NCBI GenBank assembly: GCA_001665255.1
Contig: LZSH01000550.1
Coordinates: 1 to 53,905, forward strand
Source: Mycobacteriaceae bacterium 1482268.1
Lineage (GTDB): Bacteria; Actinomycetota; Actinomycetes; Mycobacteriales; Mycobacteriaceae
Length of the DNA stretch: 53,905 nucleotides
Direction of reading: 5' to 3'
A program made the translations under genes and the position numbers. How positions within the stretch are numbered: the stretch's first letter is position 1; each line of letters begins with the position of its first letter. The notes beneath the pieces are model-generated. The model was given only the letters and a program-made list of their open reading frames with translations. It searched no databases and was not told the origin of the DNA. Below, piece by piece: positions 18,259-26,910 of this stretch.

Positions 18259-19044
18259 ATGCTCACTGTCCAGGTGCGCGACGCGCTGGCCGCCGACCTC
18301 GCGCGGGCCGAGCGCAGCCGGGTCGCCATCGACCCGCTGACCAGTGGTAACCCCGATATCGACGTTGTCGACGCCTACGAGATCCAGCTGATCAACATCC
18401 GGCAGCGTGTCGCCGAGGGCGCCCGTGTGGTGGGCCACAAGGTGGGCCTGTCGTCGGAGGCGATGCAGAAGATGATGAACGTCGACGAGCCGGACTACGG
18501 GCATCTGCTCGACGAGATGCAGGTTTTTGAAGACAGGCCAGTCCGGACTGCCAACTATCTCTACCCGCGGGTCGAGGTCGAGGTTGGTTTCGTGTTGGCC
18601 GACGACCTGCCAGGGGAGGGTTGCACCGAGGACGACGTACTGGCCGCCACCGCAGCCTTTGCACCGGCGATCGAGTTGATCGATACCCGTATCAAGGACT
18701 GGAAGATCAGGCTGTGCGACACCATCGCCGATAACGCATCCTCGGCCGGCTGGGTGCTCGGCGAGGCCCGCGTATCACCGAAGGACATCGACATCTGCAA
18801 CATCGACGCCGTGCTGACTCGCAACGGCGAGGTCGTGGCGAAGGGCCGCAGCGACGCGGTGCTAGGCAATCCGGTGACCGCGGTGGCGTGGCTGGCTCGC
18901 AAGGTGGACAGCTTCGGCGTTCGGTTGAAAGCCGGCGACATCGTGCTGCCCGGTTCTTGCACGAAGGCCTTCGATGCCACACCAGGAGACGATTTCGTCG
19001 CCGACTTTGACGGGCTGGGCTCGGTCCACCTGTCATTTGATTAA
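18259..19044 (+). CDS. hsaE: 2-hydroxypenta-2,4-dienoate hydratase (HsaE type)
   Basis: This 261-residue cytosolic enzyme hydrates the 2-hydroxy-hexa/pentadienoate released from the cholesterol A/B rings to a 4-hydroxy-2-oxo acid. The conserved VVGHKVGLSSEAMQKMMNV, the metal-binding VEVEVGFVL and FAPAIELIDTRI are characteristic of the MhpD/HsaE family. It is the first gene of a tight hsaE-hsaG-hsaF operon (9-base gap to hsaG), divergent from kstD over a KstR site. It corresponds to Rv3536c. Confidence 0.94.
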   Translation: MLTVQVRDALAADLARAERSRVAIDPLTSGNPDIDVVDAYEIQLINIRQRVAEGARVVGHKVGLSSEAMQKMMNVDEPDYGHLLDEMQVFEDRPVRTANYLYPRVEVEVGFVLADDLPGEGCTEDDVLAATAAFAPAIELIDTRIKDWKIRLCDTIADNASSAGWVLGEARVSPKDIDICNIDAVLTRNGEVVAKGRSDAVLGNPVTAVAWLARKVDSFGVRLKAGDIVLPGSCTKAFDATPGDDFVADFDGLGSVHLSFD

Positions 19045-19053
19045 GGAGCGCAT

Positions 19054-19986
19054 ATGCCCAACAAAGCATCCGTCGCGATCGTCGGATCCGGCAATATCAG
19101 CACCGATCTGCTCTACAAGCTGTTGCGATCGGAGTGGTTGGAGCCGCGCTGGATGGTCGGCATCGACCCCGAGAGCGAGGGTCTGGCGCGGGCTCGCAAG
19201 CTGGGCCTGGAAACCAGCGCAGAGGGCGCCGACTGGCTGCTCGGTCTCGATGAAAAGCCCGATCTGCTGTTCGAGGCCACCAGCGCCTACGTCCATCGCG
19301 ACGCCGCGCCGCGCTACGCCGAGGCCGGAATCCGGGCGATCGATCTGACGCCTGCCGCCGTGGGTCCGGCGGTGATCCCGCCCGCGAACTTGCGCGAGCA
19401 CCTGGACGCGCCGAACGTCAACATGATCACCTGCGGCGGCCAGGCGACGATCCCGATCGTCTATGCGGTGAGTCGCGCGTTGTCAGAAAAGGGCGGGGTG
19501 CCGTATGCGGAGATCGTCGCGTCGGTGGCTTCGGTGTCGGCAGGGCCCGGCACGCGCGCGAACATCGACGAGTTCACCAAGACCACCAGCAAGGGTGTGG
19601 AGACGATCGGCGGTGCCCAGCGCGGCAAGGCGATCATCATCCTCAACCCGGCGGACCCGCCGATGATCATGCGCGACACCATCTTCTGCGCGATTCCCGA
19701 AGACGCCGACCAGGACGCGATCGCGCAGTCCATCCGCGACGTGGTCGCCGAGGTGCAGACCTACGTGCCCGGCTACCGGTTGCTCAACGACCCGCAGTTC
19801 GACGAGCCGTCGGTGGTCAACGGCGGCAACCACCTTGTCACCACATTCATCGAAGTGGAGGGTGCGGGCGACTATCTGCCGCCCTACGCTGGAAACCTGG
19901 ACATCATGACCGCGGCAGCGACCAAGGTCGGCGAGGAGATCGCCAAGCAGTCTCTGTCGACGAGCTCGGCAGGAGGCCAAGCATGA
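19054..19986 (+). CDS. hsaG: Acylating acetaldehyde/propionaldehyde dehydrogenase
   Basis: This 310-residue enzyme oxidises the aldehyde produced by HsaF to propionyl- or acetyl-CoA with NAD. It has the nucleotide site [18 protein letters not shown] and the catalytic cysteine in [17 protein letters not shown] (about residue 130). A ggag element precedes the ATG in the short gap after hsaE. The stop overlaps the HsaF start by 4 bases (ATGA). HsaG and HsaF form a channelling complex in relatives, which fits the coupling. It corresponds to Rv3535c. Confidence 0.95.
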   Translation: MPNKASVAIVGSGNISTDLLYKLLRSEWLEPRWMVGIDPESEGLARARKLGLETSAEGADWLLGLDEKPDLLFEATSAYVHRDAAPRYAEAGIRAIDLTPAAVGPAVIPPANLREHLDAPNVNMITCGGQATIPIVYAVSRALSEKGGVPYAEIVASVASVSAGPGTRANIDEFTKTTSKGVETIGGAQRGKAIIILNPADPPMIMRDTIFCAIPEDADQDAIAQSIRDVVAEVQTYVPGYRLLNDPQFDEPSVVNGGNHLVTTFIEVEGAGDYLPPYAGNLDIMTAAATKVGEEIAKQSLSTSSAGGQA

Positions 19987-21041
19987 GTACCGACGGCATC
20001 TACTTCGACCCGTTCTGGGACGTCCGGATGACGGACACGTCGCTGCGCGACGGCAGCCACCACAAGCGTCACCAGTTCACCAAGGACGAAGTGCACGCGA
20101 TCGTCGCCGCACTCGACGCCGCGGGTGTGCCGGTCATCGAGGTCACCCACGGCGACGGCCTCGGCGGGTCGAGCTTCAACTACGGCTTCTCCAAGACGCC
20201 CGAGCAGGAACTGATCAAGCTCGCGGCCGAGACCGCCAAGGACGCCAAGATCGCCTTCCTGATGCTGCCCGGGGTGGGCACCAAGGAGGACATCAAGGAG
20301 GCGCAGAACAACGGCGGCTCGATCTGCCGCATCGCCACCCACTGCACCGAGGCCGACGTCTCTATCCAGCACTTCGGCCTGGCGCGTGAGCTCGGCCTTG
20401 AAACCGTCGGCTTCTTGATGATGAGCCACACCATCCCGCCGGAGAAGCTGGCCGCCCAGGCAAGGATCATGGCTGACGCCGGCTGTCAGTGTGTCTATGT
20501 TGTCGACTCCGCGGGTGCTTTGGTGCTCGAAGGTGTGCGCGACCGGGTCGCCGCGCTGGTCGCCGAATTAGGATCGGATGCTCAGGTTGGTTTTCATGGT
20601 CACGAGAACCTCGGGCTCGGCGTCGCCAACTCCATCGAGGCTGTGCGGGCCGGCGCCAAGCAGATCGACGGATCGTGCCGCCGTTTCGGTGCCGGCGCGG
20701 GCAATGCGCCTGTCGAGGCCCTGATCGGGGTGTTCGACAAGATCGGCGTCAAGACCGGAATCGACTTCTTCGACATCGCCGATGCCGCTGAGGAGGTCGT
20801 CGCGCCCGCGATGCCCGCCGAATGCCTGCTCGATCGCAACGCGCTGATCATGGGCTATTCGGGCGTGTACTCCAGCTTCCTCAAACACGCGATCCGCCAG
20901 TCCGAGCGTTACGGCGTGCCCGCTCACCAGCTGCTGCACCGCGCAGGCCAGCGCAAGCTCATCGGCGGCCAGGAGGACCAGCTCATCGACATCGCGCTGG
21001 AGATCAAGCGCGAACAAGACGCCGAAAAGGTCGCCCGCTAG
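19983..21041 (+). CDS. hsaF: 4-hydroxy-2-oxovalerate/oxohexanoate aldolase
   Basis: This 352-residue class-II pyruvate aldolase of the HMGL-like TIM-barrel type splits 4-hydroxy-2-oxohexanoate into pyruvate and propionaldehyde. The metal and catalytic residues are in [19 protein letters not shown] (Arg-Asp, His) and [16 protein letters not shown] (His-x-His). The C-terminal half is the HsaG-contacting communication domain ([15 protein letters not shown]). It overlaps hsaG by 4 bases and ends this operon. It corresponds to Rv3534c. Confidence 0.95.
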   Translation: MSTDGIYFDPFWDVRMTDTSLRDGSHHKRHQFTKDEVHAIVAALDAAGVPVIEVTHGDGLGGSSFNYGFSKTPEQELIKLAAETAKDAKIAFLMLPGVGTKEDIKEAQNNGGSICRIATHCTEADVSIQHFGLARELGLETVGFLMMSHTIPPEKLAAQARIMADAGCQCVYVVDSAGALVLEGVRDRVAALVAELGSDAQVGFHGHENLGLGVANSIEAVRAGAKQIDGSCRRFGAGAGNAPVEALIGVFDKIGVKTGIDFFDIADAAEEVVAPAMPAECLLDRNALIMGYSGVYSSFLKHAIRQSERYGVPAHQLLHRAGQRKLIGGQEDQLIDIALEIKREQDAEKVAR

Positions 21042-21050
21042 CGCGGTTTT

Positions 21051-21066
21051 GCCATTGGCCAATGGC
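21051..21066. repeat. 16-bp perfect palindrome after hsaF
   Basis: The sequence gccattggccaatggc lies in the 56-base gap between hsaF and rmlA, with further gcgc-type arms outside (21,041 and about 21,072). No T run follows, so it is not a classic intrinsic terminator. It may be a weak terminator or a protein-binding palindrome ahead of rmlA. Confidence 0.6.
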
Positions 21067-21097
21067 TTGTGGCGCGCGGTTTGGCACAATCATCTCC

Positions 21098-21988
21098 GTG
21101 CGCGGAATCATCCTGGCTGGGGGAACAGGAAGTCGGCTGCATCCCATCACCCTTGGAACCAGCAAGCAGTTGCTGCCCGTATTCGACAAGCCGATGGTCT
21201 ATTACCCGCTGTCGACACTGATGCTCGCCGGTATCCGCGACGTCCTCGTGATCACGACACCGGCCGACGTCGGCTCCTTCGTCCGGCTGCTCGGAGACGG
21301 CCATCAGTTCGGCATCTCGATCACCTATGCCGTACAGCCGTCACCCGATGGTCTCGCCCAGGCGTTCATCATCGGGCGCGACCACATCGGCAATGATTCG
21401 GCCGCGCTTGCCTTGGGCGACAACATCTTCTACGGGCCTGGGCTGGGCTCACAGCTCGGCCGATTCGGCGAGATCGACGGCGGTACCATCTTCGCGTACC
21501 GGGTCGCCAATCCCAGTGCGTACGGCGTCGTCGAGTTCGACCACCAGTTCCGCGCGGTGTCTCTCGAAGAGAAGCCGAAATCTCCACGGTCTCCGTACGC
21601 CGTGCCGGGGTTGTACTTCTACGACAACGACGTGCTCGAGATCGCCGCGGGCCTGAAACCCTCTGATCGCGGGGAATTGGAGATCACCGACGTCAACCGC
21701 ACCTATCTGGAGCAGGGCCGACTCTCAGTCGAGGTGCTGCCGCGCGGCACCGCATGGCTCGACACGGGCACCTTCGACTCGTTGCTCGATGCGAGCAACT
21801 ACGTCCGCACGCTCGAGGAGCGCCAAGGGCTCAAGATCGGCGTGCCGGAGGAGGTGGCGTGGCGGCTCGGTTATGTCACCGACGACGAGTTGAGGGAGCG
21901 AGCCGAGCTTTTGGTGAAGTCCGGCTATGGCAGCTACCTGCTGAACTTGCTCGACAGCGGCGAGAAGTTCGGGCCCGAGCGAGGCTGA
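21098..21988 (+). CDS. rmlA: Glucose-1-phosphate thymidylyltransferase
   Basis: This 296-residue nucleotidyltransferase makes dTDP-glucose, the first step to dTDP-L-rhamnose, which mycobacteria need for the arabinogalactan linker and some glycolipids. The signature [17 protein letters not shown] is at the very N-terminus, followed by [18 protein letters not shown] and [12 protein letters not shown]. The GTG at 21098 gives the family start. In M. tuberculosis rmlA (Rv0334) lies elsewhere, so its position between hsaF and an IclR gene is unexpected. Whether a second copy exists cannot be seen here. Confidence 0.92.
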   Translation: MRGIILAGGTGSRLHPITLGTSKQLLPVFDKPMVYYPLSTLMLAGIRDVLVITTPADVGSFVRLLGDGHQFGISITYAVQPSPDGLAQAFIIGRDHIGNDSAALALGDNIFYGPGLGSQLGRFGEIDGGTIFAYRVANPSAYGVVEFDHQFRAVSLEEKPKSPRSPYAVPGLYFYDNDVLEIAAGLKPSDRGELEITDVNRTYLEQGRLSVEVLPRGTAWLDTGTFDSLLDASNYVRTLEERQGLKIGVPEEVAWRLGYVTDDELRERAELLVKSGYGSYLLNLLDSGEKFGPERG

Positions 21989-22048
21989 GCCGTTTAGCGG
22001 CGTCCGGATCGGGATAGGCCTCGGTGTGCGACCGCAAGATCGCAACCG

Positions 22049-22345
22049 GTGTCGCCGACCACGCCGGATACCTGCTCGTTCAGTAGCGCCGCGAACACGT
22101 CAAGCACGGTATCGGCGAAAACGAGCGCGTATCTGGCCGCGCATCCCGACACCAACCAGGCGCTGACGCAAATCGCGCAGCAGTCCTTGGAGGACGCGCA
22201 GGTCTCCTATCGCGCCTACTTCGCCAACAATCCGCAGGTCGAATCCGAGCTGAAGGCCATCAACCAGCCTGCGGCCGATTTGATCAGTCAGTGCGGCATC
22301 GTGGTCCGGCCAACGCCGGTCTCCGAAGCCCTGCAGGGCGTCTAG
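22049..22345 (+). pseudogene. Hemophore-like (MHB) protein lacking its signal peptide
   Basis: This 98-residue frame resembles mycobacterial secreted haem-binding/hemophore-like proteins: TSAYLAAHPDTNQALTQIA, then AYFANNPQVESELKAI and PAADLISQCG, with a cysteine near each end of the domain. These proteins normally carry an N-terminal export signal. Here the frame is closed by a TAG at 21995 and the only start in between is the GTG at 22049, so no signal can be encoded. It is probably a decayed copy, or a frameshift has removed the leader. A functional cytosolic protein is less likely. Confidence 0.55.
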
Positions 22346-22353
22346 GCGGCGCG

Positions 22354-23262
22354 CTAGGGGAGGAACGACGGCTTGGTACCGCCGAGCCGGCCGGTGAGCA
22401 CCTCGGCGGTAGCCGTCACCGCACGCGCGCGCTTGGCGATCTCGGCGTCGCTGAGCGCCCGTCCGATCTGTAGCGACACCACCATCGCCTGCCGGTGGTG
22501 ATGATCGAACACCGGCGCTGAGATCACGCTGATGTCATGGCGCTGTCTACCACCCGCCGGGTGCTCCGACCGCAAATGGACTCGCTCGCCGATGTCGGCG
22601 ATCAACTCACCAAGCAGGGCCTGTAATTCGTCGGGGAGCCTGCTGGACATGCCCGCCATGAGCGCATACAGCCGGCGGCCGCCCGGGGTCAGGCGTTCGA
22701 CGAGGTAGCCGGTGCGGCGGCACTCATCGATGACGCGGTCCAGGCGTTCGCCGTCGGTGCGCAGCGGAATCGTCGGCTCCTTGGCCAACCAGTCACGCAA
22801 GGCGTCGTCGTCCCAGAGCACGAACATCAAGCCGACCGGCGGGGCGAACGGGTAGCTCTGCCCGACGCGCACGCCGACGTCGGCGCCCGGCGGCCCGACC
22901 AGCTCCAGCACCGTGATGCGGTCGTCGATCACCGCAGACAGCGCGGCGGTGGTGCCGGTCAGTGCCGACAGCCGGCGCAGCTCGGAGCGCGCGGCGGGGT
23001 CGACCCGCAGTGACTCCTGCGCTGTATGCCCCAGCGCGATGAGTGCGGGGCCCAGGCGGTAGGACTTCGTCCGCGGATCGCGCACGAGGTAATCGCGGTC
23101 GGTCAGTGTGGTGATGATGCCCAGGCAGGTGGGCTTGGACAAGCCGAGCCGGCGGGACAGCTCCGATACCCCGAAGCGATCATGCGGGTGGCGGGCGAGA
23201 AAGTCGAGAACGGCGACCACACGCTCCGTCGGCGGTGACGCCCGGCCGGGTGAGCTCGTCAT
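22354..23262 (-). CDS. IclR-family transcriptional regulator
   Basis: This 302-residue regulator has an N-terminal winged helix-turn-helix (about residues 12-70: FGVSELSRRLGLSKPTCLGI, then DYLVRDPRTKSYRLGPALI) and a C-terminal IclR effector-binding domain of GAF type. The ATG at 23262 was chosen over the longer frame to 23361, which would run through a KstR-like site. It is divergent from the Rv3531c-like operon and separated from it by 89 bases. An effector related to steroid breakdown is likely from the position but not shown. It is convergent with the hemophore remnant. Confidence 0.85.
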   Translation of the reverse strand: MTSSPGRASPPTERVVAVLDFLARHPHDRFGVSELSRRLGLSKPTCLGIITTLTDRDYLVRDPRTKSYRLGPALIALGHTAQESLRVDPAARSELRRLSALTGTTAALSAVIDDRITVLELVGPPGADVGVRVGQSYPFAPPVGLMFVLWDDDALRDWLAKEPTIPLRTDGERLDRVIDECRRTGYLVERLTPGGRRLYALMAGMSSRLPDELQALLGELIADIGERVHLRSEHPAGGRQRHDISVISAPVFDHHHRQAMVVSLQIGRALSDAEIAKRARAVTATAEVLTGRLGGTKPSFLP

Positions 23263-23280
23263 GTCAGAAATGTACCTCGC

Positions 23281-23298
23281 TGTTCCAAATACCGAACA
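23281..23298. promoter_or_regulatory. Candidate IclR operator (tgttc-N8-gaaca)
   Basis: A perfect 5-bp inverted repeat, tgttc ... gaaca, is separated by 8 bases, 19 bases upstream of the IclR start codon. Autoregulation through such a palindrome is common for this family. The arms are short, so chance is possible. Confidence 0.35.
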
Positions 23299-23327
23299 AA
23301 TTCTCCCGACGGATCGTTGACGGCAAT

Positions 23328-23341
23328 GAGAACACGTTCTA
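23328..23341. promoter_or_regulatory. KstR-like operator upstream of the Rv3531c-type operon
   Basis: The sequence gagaacacgttcta matches the KstR core AAC-N2-GTT-N2-A but lacks the first T. It lies 10 bases before the GTG at 23352, between that operon and the divergent IclR gene. Confidence 0.75.
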
Positions 23342-23351
23342 GTTTCTAGGG

Positions 23352-24479
23352 GTGTACTCACAGCCGCTGACCGATGCGATAGCCGAGGCGGAGCGCTTGG
23401 TCGCCACCGCGCCCTTCATCGAATCCGAGGCCGACCTTCTGGAAGGCCTGCAGTATCTGGCCGGATGTATCGCCGGATGCACCCACTTGGCCTTCGACTA
23501 CGACCGCGATCATCCATTCATGCAGTCGGGCACCGGCCCGTTCACGAAGATGGCCCTGGACAACCCCGACACGCTGTATTTCGGCACCCGCGTGCAGCCC
23601 GGCCACGAGTACGTCGTCACCGGCAAGCGCGGCACCACCACCGATCTGAGCTTCCAGATGCTCGGCGGTGAATACACTGACGACAACGTGCCCGTCAGCC
23701 AGGCCGCGTTCGACGACCGCGAACTCGACATCGCGCCCGACGGCACGTTCGAGTGGCGGGTCACGCCTAACAGCCCGTCGCAGTTGCTCGTTCGTGAGGT
23801 CTACAACGACTGGTCGGCCCAACGCGGCTACATCAGCATCGCCAGGACCGACACCGCCGGTACCGCGCCGCCGCCGCTGACCCGGGAGCTGATCGAGAAG
23901 CGCTATGCGGTCGCGGGGAAGCAGCTCGTGCAGCGGGTGAAAACGTGGCTGCAGTTCCCGCAGTGGTTCTACAACACGTTGCCGGTGAACACGATGGTGG
24001 CGCCTCGTCTGACACCGGGCGGACTCGCCACCCAGTATTCGTCGGTGGGCCACTTCGACCTCGAACCCGATCAGGCCTTGGTGATCACGCTGCCGGTGAG
24101 CGATGCACCGTACCTCGGTTTCCAGTTGGGCAGCCTCTGGTACATCTCGTTGGACTACATCAACCACCAGACATCGCTGAACGGCACTCAGGCGCAAGCA
24201 GATCCGGACGGCAAGATCCGCTACGTGGTATCCGATGCGAACCCCGGCGTCACGAACTGGGTGGAGACGCTCGGCCACCGCAAGGGTTATCTGCAGTTCC
24301 GCTGGCAGCGGTTGTCGCGGAAACTCACCGAAGCCGACGGTCCCACCGTCGAATTGCTCCACATCGACAAGGTGGCGGCCGTGTTGCCGTACTACGAATC
24401 GAACAAGATCTCCGAAGAGGCCTGGCGCGCCCGTATCGCACTGCGCCAGAAGCAAATCGGCGACAGAATGGTTGCGTGA
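23352..24479 (+). CDS. Conserved hypothetical protein of the sterol regulon (Rv3531c homologue)
   Basis: This 375-residue protein has no signal peptide or membrane segment. It contains phrases typical of the DUF1214/DUF1254 neighbourhood, such as FGTRVQPGHEYVVTGKRGTT and VITLPVSDAPYLGFQLGSLW. Its biochemical role is unknown. It opens a KstR-linked operon with the SDR (1-base gap) and the sulfotransferase-like gene (1-base overlap), the same trio as Rv3531c-Rv3530c-Rv3529c. The GTG at 23352 is the only sensible start downstream of the operator. Confidence 0.8.
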   Translation: MYSQPLTDAIAEAERLVATAPFIESEADLLEGLQYLAGCIAGCTHLAFDYDRDHPFMQSGTGPFTKMALDNPDTLYFGTRVQPGHEYVVTGKRGTTTDLSFQMLGGEYTDDNVPVSQAAFDDRELDIAPDGTFEWRVTPNSPSQLLVREVYNDWSAQRGYISIARTDTAGTAPPPLTRELIEKRYAVAGKQLVQRVKTWLQFPQWFYNTLPVNTMVAPRLTPGGLATQYSSVGHFDLEPDQALVITLPVSDAPYLGFQLGSLWYISLDYINHQTSLNGTQAQADPDGKIRYVVSDANPGVTNWVETLGHRKGYLQFRWQRLSRKLTEADGPTVELLHIDKVAAVLPYYESNKISEEAWRARIALRQKQIGDRMVA

Positions 24480-24480
24480 G

Positions 24481-25266
24481 ATGGTAGCCGAACTCCTCAA
24501 AGACCGAGTGGTCGTCATCAGCGGCGTCGGCCCGGCGCTGGGTACCACGCTGGCGCGGCGTTGCGCCGAGGCGGGCGCGGATCTCGTGCTCGCCGCCAGG
24601 ACCGTCGAACGCCTCGACGATGTGGCCAAGCAGGTCACCGACCTTGGCAGGCGAGCCGTGTCCATCGGCACCGACATCACCGACGAGGCGCAGGTCAACA
24701 ACCTCGTCGAAGAGACGCTCAAGGCGTACGGCAGAGTTGATGTGCTGATCAACAACGCTTTCCGGGTGCCGTCGATGAAGCCGTTGGCCGACACCACCTT
24801 TGCGCACATGCGCGACGCGATCGAGCTGACGGTCTTCGGTGCCCTGCGGATGATCCAGGGCTTCACTCCGGCGCTCGCGGAGTCGAAGGGCTCAGTGGTC
24901 AACGTGAACTCGATGGTGGTACGTCACTCACAGGCCAAGTACGGTGCCTACAAGATGGCCAAATCCGCCCTGTTGGCCATGTCGCAGTCGTTGGCCACCG
25001 AGCTCGGCGAACAGGGCATCCGGGTGAACTCCGTTCTGCCGGGCTATATCTGGGGAGGGACCCTCAGGGGCTACTTCGAACACCAGGCCGGCAAGTACGG
25101 CACAACCGTCGACGAGATCTACAGCGCCGCAGCGGTGAACAGCGATCTCAAGCGGCTGCCGACGGAGGACGAAGTGGCCTCGGCCATCCTCTTCATGGCC
25201 AGCGATTTGTCCAGCGGCATCACGGGCCAGGCGCTCGACGTGAACTGTGGGGAGTACAAGGCCTGA
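24481..25266 (+). CDS. Short-chain dehydrogenase/reductase (Rv3530c homologue)
   Basis: This 261-residue classical SDR has a degenerate glycine motif (VISGVGPALGTTLARRC near residue 10), DVLINNAF in place of NNAG, a serine in VVNVNSM and the catalytic Tyr-x3-Lys in YGAYKMAKSAL. It probably oxidises or reduces a hydroxyl or keto group on a steroid intermediate with NAD(P). The ATG at 24481 follows the upstream stop by one base. The next gene starts within its stop codon (TGATG). The substrate is not known. Confidence 0.85.
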   Translation: MVAELLKDRVVVISGVGPALGTTLARRCAEAGADLVLAARTVERLDDVAKQVTDLGRRAVSIGTDITDEAQVNNLVEETLKAYGRVDVLINNAFRVPSMKPLADTTFAHMRDAIELTVFGALRMIQGFTPALAESKGSVVNVNSMVVRHSQAKYGAYKMAKSALLAMSQSLATELGEQGIRVNSVLPGYIWGGTLRGYFEHQAGKYGTTVDEIYSAAAVNSDLKRLPTEDEVASAILFMASDLSSGITGQALDVNCGEYKA

Positions 25267-26411
25267 TGTCTGCACGCACGGATCCCGGCTCTGTCGACGA
25301 TCTGCTCGCCTCGGCGACCAAGGCGTGCGGACTCGACGACTTCGGTTCGGACGACGACAACTATCTCGAGGCGCTTGCCGTGCTGCTCGAGTCCTATCGG
25401 CGCGACGCCGATCTGACCGAGATCGGCAGCAAGATGAACCGCTTTTTCGTCCGCAATGCGCTTGTCGCGCGGCTGATGTCGGAGGCGGCGTGGAAGCAGC
25501 ACCCGCAGCACGCGGATATCGCGATCGAACGGCCGATCTTCGTCACTGGACTGCCGCGCACAGGAACCACCGCACTTCACCGGCTGATGAGCTCCGATCC
25601 GCGACACCAAGGTCTCGAGCTGTGGCTCGCGGAGTTTCCACAGCCTCGGCCACCGCGCGAAACCTGGTCGGAGAACCCGGTTTTCCGGGAGCTCGACGCT
25701 CGGTTCAAGCAGGCGCACGACGAGAACCCCGACTACACCGGGCTGCATTTCATGACCGCCGACGAGGTCGAGGAATGCTGGCAGCTGCTGCGGCAGTCGC
25801 TGCATTCGGTGTCCTACGAGACGTTGGCCCACATCCCCACCTACTCGCAGTGGCTTTCACGGCAGGACTGGACGAAGCCGTACCAGCGGCATCGCAAGAA
25901 CCTTCAGCTGATTGGTCTTAACGACGCAGGCAAGCGCTGGGTTCTGAAGAACCCCAGCCATCTCTTCGCGCTTGACGCGTTGATGAAGGCCTACCCGGAC
26001 GCCCTGGTGGTGCAGTGTCACCGGCCAGTGGAAACGATCATGGCGTCCATGTGCTCGCTGGCGCAGCACACCACGGCCGGCTGGTCGAACAGCTTCACCG
26101 GGGAACTGATCGGGCGGGACTCCATGGAGACGTGGTCGCGCGGCCTGGAACTGTTCACTGCTGAACGGGCTAAACATGATTCGGGCCGGTTCTACGACAT
26201 GGATTACTTCGACTTGATCGCTGACCCGATCGGCACCGTCGAGGAGATCTACCGGCACTTCGGCATAGAGATGACCGATGAGGCCCGCGTCGCCATGCAG
26301 GCGAGTGACGAGGAAAGCAAACAGGGCCCGCGCGCGCCCAAGCACACCTACTCGCTCGAGGACTACGGTCTGACGGTCGACGCCGTCAAGGAGCGCTTCA
26401 AGGGGCTGTGA
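25266..26411 (+). CDS. Sulfotransferase-family protein (Rv3529c homologue)
   Basis: This 381-residue protein has the 5'-phosphosulfate-binding loop near residue 95 (PIFVTGLPRTGTTALHRLM) and the 3'-phosphate region around KNPSHLFALDALMKAYPDA, the features of PAPS-dependent sulfotransferases. Its ATG shares one base with the stop of the SDR gene. Sulfation of a steroid or of its breakdown product is possible, but these mycobacterial members have no assigned substrate that I know of. It converges with the Rv3527-like gene 3 bases downstream. Confidence 0.82.
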   Translation: MSARTDPGSVDDLLASATKACGLDDFGSDDDNYLEALAVLLESYRRDADLTEIGSKMNRFFVRNALVARLMSEAAWKQHPQHADIAIERPIFVTGLPRTGTTALHRLMSSDPRHQGLELWLAEFPQPRPPRETWSENPVFRELDARFKQAHDENPDYTGLHFMTADEVEECWQLLRQSLHSVSYETLAHIPTYSQWLSRQDWTKPYQRHRKNLQLIGLNDAGKRWVLKNPSHLFALDALMKAYPDALVVQCHRPVETIMASMCSLAQHTTAGWSNSFTGELIGRDSMETWSRGLELFTAERAKHDSGRFYDMDYFDLIADPIGTVEEIYRHFGIEMTDEARVAMQASDEESKQGPRAPKHTYSLEDYGLTVDAVKERFKGL

Positions 26412-26414
26412 GCT

Positions 26415-26879
26415 TTACCCGTCGCCGGGAGAGGGGGCGGTGGAGACCTCCTCCAGAACGCCTTCGGCGACAGCGTGTTTGATGCTGTCGGCGAGCTTCG
26501 GGCAGGAGCGGGCGCGGGCCGGCTCACCGCCGGACTCCCGCATCTCGGTGAAGAAGGCACAGCGCTGTGTCGCTTCCGAATTCCATTGCACCGACGTGTG
26601 TGCCGGACCGAGCTTCTTGACGCTGACCGACACGTGGCAGAACCGGCAGTCGATGGACACCAGCCCGGAATTCAGATAGCGCTCACGGTCCCGTTGGCTC
26701 GCCTCGCGGACGGCCGCCGCCCGGTCGGGGTCAGATGCGAAGTTCGGTGCCTTCGACCAGGTTCCGCTCCCACCGTCGGTGCTATCGCCGTGGCCGTGGT
26801 CATCGTCGTCGTGCACGCCGTGCAGGGCCAGCATCGACCGGGCGAGCCGGTCGACGTCTGGCACTTCGTCGGGTGTCAC
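26415..26879 (-). CDS. Conserved hypothetical protein (Rv3527-like), cysteine motif
   Basis: This protein has about 154 residues from the GTG at 26879; an ATG at 26975 would give 186 residues but overlaps kshA by 65 bases. It has a His/Asp-rich stretch (HDDDDHGHGD) and a C-terminal part with SIDCRFCHVSVSVKKLGP, RCAFFTEM and SCPKLADSI. The spaced cysteines could bind a metal. It follows kshA on the same strand, as Rv3527 follows Rv3526, so it is probably co-transcribed from the kshA KstR-controlled promoter. Its function is unknown. Confidence 0.7.
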   Translation of the reverse strand: MTPDEVPDVDRLARSMLALHGVHDDDDHGHGDSTDGGSGTWSKAPNFASDPDRAAAVREASQRDRERYLNSGLVSIDCRFCHVSVSVKKLGPAHTSVQWNSEATQRCAFFTEMRESGGEPARARSCPKLADSIKHAVAEGVLEEVSTAPSPGDG

Positions 26880-26910
26880 GGGCCCTGTTATCTGTTCTTC
26901 GGGCGAGCGC

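Noticed and set aside
21051..21066. Intrinsic terminator after hsaF
   Set aside because: The palindrome is perfect, but no T run follows on either side, so it is reported only as a palindrome.
23358..24902. A 514-codon minus-strand open frame
   Set aside because: It lies antisense to the Rv3531c-like gene and the SDR. Its translation is Arg/Val-rich with no family features, as expected from high-G+C third positions.
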